A stretch of 24,960 nt of DNA from positions 1 to 24,960 of the IMG/VR virus record IMGVR_UViG_3300020188_000049; one strand, given 5' to 3'. Shown in pieces: positions 15,648 through 23,600 of the stretch; positions within the stretch are counted from its first letter, which is position 1, and each line of letters opens with the position of its first letter. Source of the DNA: a virus. Both the position numbers and the translations under genes were made by a program. The notes under the pieces are model-generated. The model saw only the letters and a list, made by a program, of their open reading frames with translations, searched no databases and was not told where the DNA came from.

Positions 15648-15995
15648 TTATGCTCCGTATTCTCTTGCCACTTCTTCTGGCGTTGCTAGACGAATGTGTG
15701 ATCTCGTTACCCATTTATCTGCCTGAGCCTTCGTCACAATGTTGTACCCCTTTTCTACCTTGCCAACACCTTCCCAAACTACATTCTTGGTTGAGTGAAT
15801 AGCTACAGTAGCCTTTCTCTGAGCTGCTGGTGCTGATGTTTCTTTTGGTGCAGTTACTGGAATGTTAGATCCAATAATATCATCAGACAGCTGCTTCTTA
15901 GCAGTAGTTGGCTTTTTCTTTGCTGCCGCCTTTGGTTCTGGCGAAGCAATAATGCCTTCTTTTGCCGTGCTTGTCTTCTTTTTTGTGTTTGACAT
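15648..15995 (-). CDS. Small Lys/Ala-rich protein downstream of capsid
   Basis: 115 aa, ATG at 15995 with AGGAGG (16003-16008) seven bases upstream. The first ~60 residues are low-complexity Lys, Ala, Ser, Thr and Pro, and look disordered and strongly basic (SNTKKKTSTAKEG, AAAKKKPTTAKKQ). The last ~45 residues look folded (YNIVTKAQADKWVTRSHIRL) and end in EEVAREYGA. Short proteins with this kind of C-terminus occur just after the capsid gene in many actinobacteriophages, usually without assigned function. The basic arm could touch DNA or the acidic scaffold; this is speculation. It is the first gene of the unit restarted after the capsid terminator. Confidence 0.7.
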   Translation of the reverse strand: MSNTKKKTSTAKEGIIASPEPKAAAKKKPTTAKKQLSDDIIGSNIPVTAPKETSAPAAQRKATVAIHSTKNVVWEGVGKVEKGYNIVTKAQADKWVTRSHIRLATPEEVAREYGA

Positions 15996-16002
15996 GCTTG
16001 TG

Positions 16003-16024
16003 CCTCCTATCTAATATTATACCA
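16003..16024 (-). promoter_or_regulatory. Extended -10 promoter and RBS after the capsid terminator
   Basis: TGG followed by TATAAT (hexamer at 16016-16021) lies just after the capsid terminator's T-rich tail. Predicted transcription starts about 13 bases before the ATG, so AGGAGG at 16003-16008 would sit almost at the 5' end of the message. It restarts transcription for the neck genes at a level independent of the capsid gene. Confidence 0.6.
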
Positions 16025-16027
16025 GAT

Positions 16028-16068
16028 TAAAACAATAAAATAAAGGGCAGGGACCGAAGTCCCTGCCC
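16028..16068 (-). terminator. Strong intrinsic terminator after the capsid gene
   Basis: A perfect ten-base-pair GC-rich stem, GGGCAGGGAC (16059-16068) with GTCCCTGCCC (16045-16054), closes a TTCG loop on a C-G pair, the extra-stable UUCG tetraloop type. It is followed at once by TTTATTTTATTGTTTT. It begins 22 bases after the capsid stop and is the clearest terminator in the window. Confidence 0.92.
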
Positions 16069-16090
16069 CTCATTTATGGTTGACTATGGA

Positions 16091-17221
16091 TTAGGAGTCA
16101 GCTGCTGCGTCAGCGTATGATACAGCATCCTCTTCCTCCCACTGAATACCGAAACGTACGAATACGGTGTACTCAATGGTGTCCTTCTTAGCAACGTACT
16201 CACGGTTTACTGTGATGTCACGCTGGAAGCCCCATACACGGTTAGCTGGGAATGTAAGGTCTACATATCCAGCTGGGTAGTAAGGTACTTCCTGAACTTC
16301 GATACCCAGAACGCGAGTTGAACGTGCAGTACCCAGAGTCTGGGCCTGTCCGTCAAGGTAAGCCTGACGGTTACGCTCGGTTCCAGCTGGTGTACCAGCA
16401 AATGCCTCAGCAATAGCGTCAGCAAGTGTACCGTTGTTCTTTACAATGCCCTGGAATGCATCAGTACCAGCGTAGAACTTAAGGTTATTCTTAAGTGCAC
16501 GGTACTTACGTGGCATAGCAAGGAGCAGTCCCTGCATAACCTCTGTAGTCCAGGCGTTGTCTGTGACAGTAGTAACGTACTCGTGTGCGTCACCGTTTGT
16601 CTTGACTCTGTTGACGAATCCGTCCATGATGGACAAGAAGTCTCCAGTAGAACCATCGCCATTAATGGCTAGGTCCTCAATGTCATTAGCGAATGCATTG
16701 GTCATTAGGCGTACTAGGTGGTCTTCAAGGGCAGCACCCTCGACACCATCTTCTAGGGCCTCAGCTGAGACCTCCCAGTCGAGACGAATCTTCTTTGTAG
16801 TCAATTCGACCTTGCTGAAAGTTGCTCCAGTATTGTTATAGTTACCAATACCCTGTGCAGCCGCACGAATTACACGCTCACCAACGTTAACTTTTTCAAG
16901 TTCCATTGAGTTTGCACGCATAGTTACGCGACGACCATCCTTGGCGAGAACTGTGCCATCCCACACGTAGTCAATAAAACGACGTGCTTGCTCGGGACGG
17001 AGAATACCACTAGCCGCATCACCCGAAGGGTTAACTGCGTTTGGACCAGTAGTTACACCGAACTCGGCGTTAGGAATGTTACCAAGTGTGTCAGCACCAG
17101 GGTCAGTTACTCCTCCAATTCCACCAGATGCAAATGCACCTTGTGCTTGGAAGTTACCTGGAGTGGTGCCACCAAGCTCACCAGCCTCACCAGGCTGGTT
17201 TTTCTTGATCTCTTCCGACAT
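16091..17221 (-). CDS. Major capsid protein (HK97 fold)
   Basis: 376 aa. The first ~70 residues are a flexible Gly/Pro/Ala-rich arm. From residue about 72 the sequence becomes typical of a large capsid family in tailed phages, with SGILRPEQARRFIDYVWDGT, MRANSMELEKVNVGERVIRA, IRLDWEVSAEALEDGVEGAA and ANDIEDLAINGDGSTGDF. These mark the N-terminal arm, E-loop and spine-helix regions. The ATG at 17221 has a near-perfect ribosome binding site, AGGAGGTGA. It follows the protease/scaffold gene, as usual, and ends in a very strong terminator, fitting the most abundant virion protein. The N-terminal arm might be trimmed by the protease encoded just upstream, but no cut site can be recognised. Confidence 0.92.
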   Translation of the reverse strand: MSEEIKKNQPGEAGELGGTTPGNFQAQGAFASGGIGGVTDPGADTLGNIPNAEFGVTTGPNAVNPSGDAASGILRPEQARRFIDYVWDGTVLAKDGRRVTMRANSMELEKVNVGERVIRAAAQGIGNYNNTGATFSKVELTTKKIRLDWEVSAEALEDGVEGAALEDHLVRLMTNAFANDIEDLAINGDGSTGDFLSIMDGFVNRVKTNGDAHEYVTTVTDNAWTTEVMQGLLLAMPRKYRALKNNLKFYAGTDAFQGIVKNNGTLADAIAEAFAGTPAGTERNRQAYLDGQAQTLGTARSTRVLGIEVQEVPYYPAGYVDLTFPANRVWGFQRDITVNREYVAKKDTIEYTVFVRFGIQWEEEDAVSYADAAADS

Positions 17222-17224
17222 ATG

Positions 17225-17233
17225 TCACCTCCT
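17225..17233 (-). promoter_or_regulatory. Near-consensus Shine-Dalgarno of the capsid gene
   Basis: AGGAGGTGA complements the 3' end of 16S rRNA over nine bases and lies close before the ATG at 17221. It is among the strongest translation signals in the window. The 24-base gap contains no -10-like sequence, so capsid is read from the protease/scaffold promoter or from one further upstream. Confidence 0.8.
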
Positions 17234-17245
17234 AAGTGATTTTAC

Positions 17246-17839
17246 TTATTTAAATAAGTCGGCAGTTTTGAGGAAACGACCGCCCCATAGGGATTTTTCA
17301 ACCAATTCAGGTTGTTCCTGCACGATCTCGCCAAGATCGCCAGATTTGCGGAAAGCGGTATCTTGCTCTACAGCATCTACCCTCTTTCCAAACTCATCAA
17401 ACTGGCCCTTTGTTTCTGAAATTTCCTGCTTGGCTGCAGAAACTTCCTCGGATACGCCAGTAATTGATTTCTTTAGTGCATCTACCTCGGCATGTAGTGC
17501 CTTAACGGTATCTGCAAGATCGCTAAAGGCTGATGTAATTGTGTCTTTGATTTCGGCAACTGCATCAACAGCAACGTCATCTGACTTCGACACCTCAGCA
17601 GCCTCTTCGACAACCTCGTCAGCCTTTTCGACTGCTTCGGCCTCATCAGTAGCCTCGGCCTCTTCGACCTCGACCTCTGCTTCAGCATCGTCGGCCTTCT
17701 CTACCTCAACCTCTTCATCGGCCTTGGTTTCGACGGCAACTTCGCTTTCAGCTGCGGCATCTGCCTCTGGAGCGACCTCATCTGATTTTTCTACTACCTC
17801 GTCAACAACGTCAACGAGTTCTGTGGTTTCATCAGTCAT
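17246..17839 (-). CDS. Nested scaffold protein by in-frame internal start
   Basis: An ATG at 17839 lies in frame inside the protease gene (its codon 253). It is preceded by AAAGGAGG (17848-17855) at eight-base spacing, a near-perfect ribosome binding site in the middle of a coding region. Initiation there would give a separate 197-aa protein, MTDETTELVDVV onwards, containing exactly the acidic region, coiled coil and C-terminal WGGRFLKTADLF but none of the protease. This mirrors lambda, where the Nu3 scaffold is the in-frame 3' part of the protease gene C. It would yield many scaffold chains per protease. The parent gene has no Shine-Dalgarno of its own, which favours an excess of the short product. 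Shown by sequence: frame, site and spacing. Actual use is inferred. Confidence 0.65.
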   Translation of the reverse strand: MTDETTELVDVVDEVVEKSDEVAPEADAAAESEVAVETKADEEVEVEKADDAEAEVEVEEAEATDEAEAVEKADEVVEEAAEVSKSDDVAVDAVAEIKDTITSAFSDLADTVKALHAEVDALKKSITGVSEEVSAAKQEISETKGQFDEFGKRVDAVEQDTAFRKSGDLGEIVQEQPELVEKSLWGGRFLKTADLFK

Positions 17840-18595
17840 AGGACTAACCTCCTTTGTTATCTCAGTTCCAATGCCTTTAGCACTATCAACCAAGAACTTT
17901 ATTAAATCTTTCTTATCTTCATCATTCTTTTCAACAAAACCAATGTTCTTCATGCTCACTCCAGTTGTTGGGCTAACAACTTCTTCATCGGAGGATAGCA
18001 TTACTAGTCCGTTATCTGCATCCCAGAAAACGTTTTCAATCTCTGCTTCCATAGACTCTCCCTTAAGAACGTCAACGCCGTCTACCTTTTCTACAGAAAG
18101 AATGCTGGCAAACTGATTAGCTGGATTATCCACAAGGGATAGCTCTACTAGGTCGTATTCTTTAATTACCCTAATCTGCAGATCTGCTTTCTCATCGTAT
18201 GCGTCGTCCCACTTATTCATTCTACCACCAATTGAGAAACCTGTGTAAGTTCCGTCAATTACCTTCTCCCAAGTGTTCTGAGCACCTTTAGAAATGTACG
18301 CGGAAACATAGACACCAGAGTAGAATTTCTTGGTCTCGGGATCAAAATACTTGTCCTCTTTGAAGGAGACCATCTTGCCTACTGCAGAAGGCTGGTGCAT
18401 TTCGCGTATGTTCCCGCGAAACTTAGAAAATGCCTTCATGGAGGCATCTGTGGTTACGATATCGTTTTGCTTGTCAATGTTATCAAGCGTGGCAAAGCCA
18501 GAGACAATACGTCTCTGAACGTCAACTTTACTGAAGGGCATTGAAAGACGAACAGCGTCGCCTTCCGTATCCCAGTGTGCCTTAAACATAGTCAT
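17246..18595 (-). CDS. Prohead protease (XkdF-type) fused to scaffold domain
   Basis: 449 aa from the ATG at 18595. Residues 17-165 match the XkdF-like phage serine protease family: FSKVDVQRRIVSGFATLDNI, GNIREMHQPSAVG with probable catalytic His67, GTYTGFSIGG with probable nucleophile Ser121, and VELSLVDNPAN supplying the acidic third residue. A variable linker follows, then from about 253 a very acidic Glu/Ala/Val repeat-like region. After that come a coiled coil (about 350-425) and a conserved-looking end, WGGRFLKTADLF. The C-terminal half looks like a scaffold for prohead assembly, degraded by the protease half during maturation. A TTG 18 bases upstream lies inside the -10 box and is rejected as start. 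A nested internal start is listed separately. It sits between the portal and capsid genes, as expected. Confidence 0.88.
   Translation of the reverse strand: MTMFKAHWDTEGDAVRLSMPFSKVDVQRRIVSGFATLDNIDKQNDIVTTDASMKAFSKFRGNIREMHQPSAVGKMVSFKEDKYFDPETKKFYSGVYVSAYISKGAQNTWEKVIDGTYTGFSIGGRMNKWDDAYDEKADLQIRVIKEYDLVELSLVDNPANQFASILSVEKVDGVDVLKGESMEAEIENVFWDADNGLVMLSSDEEVVSPTTGVSMKNIGFVEKNDEDKKDLIKFLVDSAKGIGTEITKEVSPMTDETTELVDVVDEVVEKSDEVAPEADAAAESEVAVETKADEEVEVEKADDAEAEVEVEEAEATDEAEAVEKADEVVEEAAEVSKSDDVAVDAVAEIKDTITSAFSDLADTVKALHAEVDALKKSITGVSEEVSAAKQEISETKGQFDEFGKRVDAVEQDTAFRKSGDLGEIVQEQPELVEKSLWGGRFLKTADLFK
17848..17855 (-). promoter_or_regulatory. Internal Shine-Dalgarno for nested scaffold start
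   Basis: AAAGGAGG encodes part of Thr-Lys-Glu-Val in the protease frame and stands eight bases before an in-frame ATG. Codons such as AAG GAG are not rare, so chance is possible, but site, spacing and domain boundary coincide. Confidence 0.6.
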
Positions 18596-18634
18596 ACTAG
18601 ATCCATTATACAATACTTTTTATCAAATTGTTAA
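18596..18634 (-). promoter_or_regulatory. Promoter for the protease/scaffold-capsid unit
   Basis: TTAACA (18629-18634) and a perfect TATAAT (18605-18610) are separated by 18 bases, a good sigma-70-type pair and the only one here with a recognisable -35. The -10 ends nine bases before the ATG at 18595, so the message would have at most a few bases of leader. No Shine-Dalgarno is present. It lies in the 64-base gap after the portal gene. Confidence 0.68.
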
Positions 18635-18659
18635 AAAAACGATATAATTAAAGTTTTCG

Positions 18660-20300
18660 TTAACTAGATGATCTTCCCTCTCCCTGTGCATTTCTGCCAG
18701 AGATAGTTGCTGGGCTATCAGACTGATTGTTTGCTCTCTCGGCATCTCTCTGTCTGTTACCTGCTGAGTTTGCCCTTGCGTCAGTTGCCTGTCTTGGGGA
18801 CATTACAAATGGGTCATCGCCATCTGGTCTTTGCGGCAATCCCAATGCTTCTCTTGCCTCATTAGGAACCATAATCTGGTTCTTAACGTAACGCTCAAGA
18901 ATTTGCGACTGTGCAATTTCATCTGTTAGAGTTAGCTCATTAAACTTAAACTCTAAGACATCTGTTTCTTCTTTAATGATTTTGTTAATCATCTTAGCTA
19001 GGTTATTTTGTGCTGGTCTAGATACCTGCTCTTTAAATGTCCTATCCTGAGATAGAGCATTAGCGATAGAGGTTGTATCCCCGCCACCAATTTTTGATAG
19101 CGGAACTTGGTGAGCAATCAGAATGTCGTCTCGGTTTTGTTTACGATACTCTTTGAATGATGCCTCCTGAACTCCATTTTCAATTGGCTCCATCTTAAAC
19201 TCTACCTTGCTATTATCGCTATCTCCAGGTAGTGGGATATATAGAGTGCGGTGGTTCTGCCCCTTAAGGCTGCTCTGCAAGAACCTAAACATCTTGTCTT
19301 CTGCGTCAGCTGACAGCTGTGCCCCCTTAAGAGTTACTACATATCGTGGGACACCCTTGTTTCCAAAGTAGTCAATGTTGTACTGAGATGCTAGCTGATC
19401 TCCGTGAAGCGATGTAATAGCAGACATGATATCTGGTACACCATAAAATGTATTTAGTGGTGAGTATTCTTTATAGTGAACAATTTCATTAGGCCTTGGG
19501 TCAGTTGTAATTGGGTTCTTGTTCGTTGCCCCGAAGTTTCGGAAGTAAACAACCTTGTTGCCAATAATCTGGACATAGCCATCTCGAAGTCTACGAGCAC
19601 GCATTGTCGTTGCTGGAATGTGTCCAATATAACCAATCTTGCCCTTAGTAGTTCTACCAATTTCAAGATAGCCATTTCCAGTTGCCTGCACATCTGTGTA
19701 AAACTTAGTCAAGGTGTGGGTAAAAGACTCTTCGTCATTTAAGTTTTCAAGCCAGTCTCGCATCTCGATCTTTAGTCGTTCAATTCTGTTTCTTGCTCTT
19801 TCTACTGCAGCCTTATCTCCATTAGACTCTAGCCTTGCCATTGTTCTTGGAGAAATTTCAAGGTCGTAGCCCAGGCCCACAATATTTTCAACCTTGGCAT
19901 CGATAGCTGCGTGGTTAGCAAAAGAAGTGTCGTAGTAGTTAGCAAGCTCATATAGATTCCAGGGAGGTGTAATTACGTCAAACATGCCGTAGCCATTACG
20001 GAAGACCTGCCCTGGATTAATTTCTTTAGACTTTGCATCATCTAGGCCAGATGCCACAGCAAGAGCACTGCTCATGTATTGCTGGCTGGGGTCGTTTGCC
20101 AGAGAGTTGTCTGTTCTTGTCTCGTAGCCGTACGCCATATTTTTGGCAAGCCTAGTAGCCCTACGCTTAAAGTTTGTGTCTAAACCATTGAGGCCTTTAA
20201 TATCGTCCCACGATTTGTTAAATGGGTCCTGGTTTTTAAAAACATCTGGTGTGTCCACAATGTCATCGATTCGGGCTCCCACTGTCCACTGCTCTGCCAT
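18660..20300 (-). CDS. Portal protein
   Basis: 546 aa, a normal size for a portal, the dodecameric ring through which DNA enters and leaves the head. The ATG overlaps the previous stop (TAATG) and has GGAG plus GAGGGA upstream. The sequence has the features of PBSX/HK97-type portals. PPWNLYELANYYDTSFANHA leads into AIDAKVENIVGLGY near residues 113-146, and GNGYLEIGR and HIPATTMRARR follow near 215-240. Then come NEIVHYKEYSPLNTFYGVPD, NIDYFGNKGVPRYVV and, near 400, ILIAHQVPLSKIGGG with the basic/aromatic stretch before it. The last ~50 residues are Asn/Arg/Ser-rich and probably disordered. It is followed by protease and capsid genes in the usual order. Confidence 0.93.
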   Translation of the reverse strand: MAEQWTVGARIDDIVDTPDVFKNQDPFNKSWDDIKGLNGLDTNFKRRATRLAKNMAYGYETRTDNSLANDPSQQYMSSALAVASGLDDAKSKEINPGQVFRNGYGMFDVITPPWNLYELANYYDTSFANHAAIDAKVENIVGLGYDLEISPRTMARLESNGDKAAVERARNRIERLKIEMRDWLENLNDEESFTHTLTKFYTDVQATGNGYLEIGRTTKGKIGYIGHIPATTMRARRLRDGYVQIIGNKVVYFRNFGATNKNPITTDPRPNEIVHYKEYSPLNTFYGVPDIMSAITSLHGDQLASQYNIDYFGNKGVPRYVVTLKGAQLSADAEDKMFRFLQSSLKGQNHRTLYIPLPGDSDNSKVEFKMEPIENGVQEASFKEYRKQNRDDILIAHQVPLSKIGGGDTTSIANALSQDRTFKEQVSRPAQNNLAKMINKIIKEETDVLEFKFNELTLTDEIAQSQILERYVKNQIMVPNEAREALGLPQRPDGDDPFVMSPRQATDARANSAGNRQRDAERANNQSDSPATISGRNAQGEGRSSS

Positions 20301-20680
20301 TATCCCTCGTCTCCGTAAGCTTCTAGAGTATTCTTAGCTGCAATAACTGCACCAAGGTCATTCATGCTTGGAATAAGGCCCTGATTCATTCTGTCAAGCT
20401 GCTCGCTGTGCTCTTCTTCAGAGATCTTACGCATGTTTGGGTAGAACTTTGCGGTTCCTTCTGGGCACCCCCAATATCTAGCAGCATTTTCTAGTTCTTG
20501 AACTCTAGTAAGGTCGCCCTTCATGGCTTCGATAGACAGGGCATTTCCATTTCCGTCAGTAAATGCTTTTCCGTTGGCCTTGTGCCATACGTAAGTTCCA
20601 AAATTAGAGAAGTTTTCTTCTATAACCTGGACCTTCGTGTCACCGACTTGACCAGGAAAGCGTGGTTTTTTGTTTTCCAT
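20300..20680 (-). CDS. Small protein of unknown function before the portal
   Basis: 126 aa from the ATG at 20680; a GTG six bases upstream is possible but lies one base from the -10 element. It ends in a TAATG overlap with the portal gene. The protein is hydrophilic, with an N-terminal basic stretch (MENKKPRFPGQVGDTKVQVI), an aromatic middle (NFGTYVWHKANGKAF) and a charged C-terminal helix pair. Two features stand out: a Trp-Gly-Cys-Pro segment (AARYWGCPEGTAKFYP) with a single cysteine, and the absence of any terminase or nuclease motif. Coupling to the portal suggests a packaging or portal-assembly accessory. I do not recognise the family, and it is too short and unlike a small terminase for that name. 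Confidence 0.75.
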   Translation of the reverse strand: MENKKPRFPGQVGDTKVQVIEENFSNFGTYVWHKANGKAFTDGNGNALSIEAMKGDLTRVQELENAARYWGCPEGTAKFYPNMRKISEEEHSEQLDRMNQGLIPSMNDLGAVIAAKNTLEAYGDEG

Positions 20681-20696
20681 AGCCACTAGTATACCA
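20681..20696 (-). promoter_or_regulatory. Leaderless extended -10 promoter before the portal unit
   Basis: TGGTATACT (hexamer at 20688-20693) ends seven bases before the ATG at 20680, in an 18-base gap. It is the same nine-base sequence that precedes the long chaperone gene. No Shine-Dalgarno is visible between it and the ATG. It would start a message at the first codon of the unknown gene and read into the portal gene. Confidence 0.58.
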
Positions 20697-20698
20697 CA

Positions 20699-23600
20699 TT
20701 ATACTGGAGTACTGGAAGAAGTGGACCAAGAAATATCTTTTAGGACAGAAGATTCGTAGCCAGATAGCCTAAGGCTAGACTCTGAGTCTACAATTACGCT
20801 GGCTGTTCCAGTATATTGACGATAGACATTTGCTGCATCTGGAACTGTTGGATCTGTCTCTGCCAAAAACAGAACTTCTTGCCAACTAAATCCATCAGAA
20901 ACCTCGTATACCTCCCCCTCTAGTGTCTGATCCTTTCCAGACCAATAGCTCCAATCTAGTGGGTTATCAATTCCAGACCTAACTGCCGACCACTTACGGT
21001 ATGCAAATCGTTGAACTTCGTCTAGCTGAGTAGTTTGATAATACGAAATGTGATTAAACAAAGTAGGGCTAGTAATTCTTAATGCACCAGGATAGTAGTC
21101 GAAGGATAGCGGTTCATTAAAGGATACGGAGAGAGCCGTCCAAGCATTAAGATTTAGTATTGGACGCTTTACTACCTTACCATCTATATGATAAACGACT
21201 CCAGAGACTAGTCTACTAGTGGACTGATCAATTGCATAAATCTGCCCCCTTTGTCTGGTATTAGAGTCTGCTACTAAGAAAAATTGAATAAGAGATTCTC
21301 CAGATTGTATTTCAAATAAATGCTTTGGTGCTGTTGCAAAATCCTCTTCTGAATACCTCATAAATAACTGAAACATATTAACCCTAAAAAAGCTAGACTT
21401 TGTAGAATTAATTGGTATGCTTAACCCATTTCTATCTGAGGCAGAATACTCGCCCCTCATTCTAACCCCACTATTTTTTGTTAAATATAAATATGGCTGC
21501 TGCCTTTTTTGAATTGTGTATGGATCTACATTTTTATACTCAAAATATTGGCCTGATTTTCTAAATGGAATAATTGGTGTGCCAAACCTTGTATTAATTT
21601 TATTAGGAGACTGGCCTAGTGCTTGAGAAGCTAGTTCAAGAGATGTGATAGATAGATTATCTGATGCTACGCCGCCAGACTGAAATTCCATAGAAATAAC
21701 AATAGCCAAGCTATTAATTGATGCTCCGATAGGTAGCTTAATCACTGAGTCATTCAGCACTTCATATCTTGTAGTTAGCCAGTCTTCTCCAGGAGACACC
21801 ACACTTGTTTTAGATAATGGTAATGTTTTTGTAAAATAATTAGGATCGGCATTGGCCCCGTCAGCAAGGTATTGAAAAGATACATATGTTTTAATTGGTA
21901 AGCCAGAGGTATCATACGAGTCTTCAGCGAACCTACTTAGTTTTATGTAATCGACGTTAAACTGCAGAAAGTCAAGAGCAAAGAGCTTGTTCCCCTGGTA
22001 ATCTTCTACATAGGAACCAAAGTAACTAAGCGGAAGATAGTCTTCCCAATATGAATCTACAGCGACATCTAACATAAACTTTGAGATTGGCCTAGTGGCT
22101 ACTAGCGTATAGGTAGCAATATGGGTTTCTTTATTAGAAGAAGCTATCTGTCCGTCAGAATAGTCTGTCGGAACGCCAAGTTCATTAAAAAGATTAATTG
22201 CTTTTTGTAGATTTCTTGTGCCACAGAAACCAACACGCAAGATCTTGCCACTAAAGGTATTGCTAAAGCTTTCGTTTCCGCCAATGTAAAGTTTTGCGGA
22301 TTGGATTGTTTGTAAAAATGTAGAAACTTCTGAAGAAAAAGACTCTGAGGCTGCTGAAATATCTATGCCAACTAAAAACCTATCTCCAACAATATTTCCA
22401 GATGCTTCATAAAAAATATCCTCGACTGTTTGGTTTTCATCATTAAGATAGGACAGACTATAAAATATTTTTGAATCTTTTAAATAAATATCTAATGAAG
22501 AGTTACTTAGATCATTTTTAAATCTTAATAGCATTTGCTTAGACATGTTGTCGGAAGGAGTTTCAAACACTGCATAAAATGCTGACATAGACTCTTTCAA
22601 AAAGCCCAGGTTATCAAAATATAAATATGCACCTTCGTCGGACCAATCACTGTTGGGTCTTAGGCTAAAGTATTTATCTAACTCACTAAAGTTATCAGTA
22701 TTAGCCTCTACCCACTCGTTATATGTTTTAGAGCTTAAATATAAATCTGGGCTTGTGTAAGAAGGCAGAGATAGAGACGATGTAGAAACCTGTAGATTAT
22801 CTGAATACCCAGATGACCACCGATTAGTCTGTGGATATAGTACATTTTTATCGTAGTTAGACATAGAGTAGTCTACCGACACAACTGTACTATTGTCTAG
22901 GCCCTGCAGCGATAGCGGGAAGTCAACTCCTTGACCATATACAAATCTGCGTTTTTGTACAATTGCTGGAACCTCATATGGATAAACTGCTACCGCTTCA
23001 ATTTGAACTATTGGCACATCGTCATATGCATAAAAACCAAGCCAGTCCATACTATTGCCGTCAGCGAACTCGTCGGGATAGGAGACTAGGTTTTGGTCAA
23101 GCTCTAGGGAGATAACCTCTTCTCCGTTTATAAGAAGTGAGGCAAAGTTATACCTTAGCCTGATAGAAAGTAGCATTGGCCTGCCCCACTCTTTTACTGA
23201 ATGTGATCCAACGTAATCTCCAACTTTTAGTTTTAAAAGATGCTTGTCCACATAAATACCATCATCGGATCCTATTGGGCCAAAAATCCTATAAGGCTCT
23301 ATAGCATTTGAGTGGATATTTGCCCAGAACTCTAAGGTTAGTGGCTTATATTTACCAGAATTGTTCAAAAAGCCTTCGCCAGGAACTATTAGAGATGGTT
23401 TGCCATTTTCATTTGGGGTAATTCTTGTACAATTATCAGAGCCAAAGACAAGTGGCACACCAGAATTTTTTGCATAAAGATTTGTTTCGGATGCTAGGTA
23501 ATAACCAGATCTACCCTGAAGACCATAGGGGCGGGCCTCAACAGCCTTTGCATCAATTGGAATATCCGATGGTAGGTCTATTGCTGTAACCCCCAAAGAC

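Noticed and set aside
17076-18116. Long plus-strand open frame (346 codons, Ser/Thr-rich)
   Set aside because: It is the complement of the acidic scaffold/capsid region: GAA, GAC and GCN codons read backwards give Ser, Val and Thr codons without stops. It crosses the capsid-protease gap and has no support of its own.
18611-18613. TTG as start of the protease
   Set aside because: It touches the TATAAT box and has no ribosome binding site; the ATG at 18595 lies just downstream of the promoter.
18614-18659. Terminator after the portal gene
   Set aside because: Only a five-base AAAAC/GTTTT pairing before a T run is seen; too weak to call.
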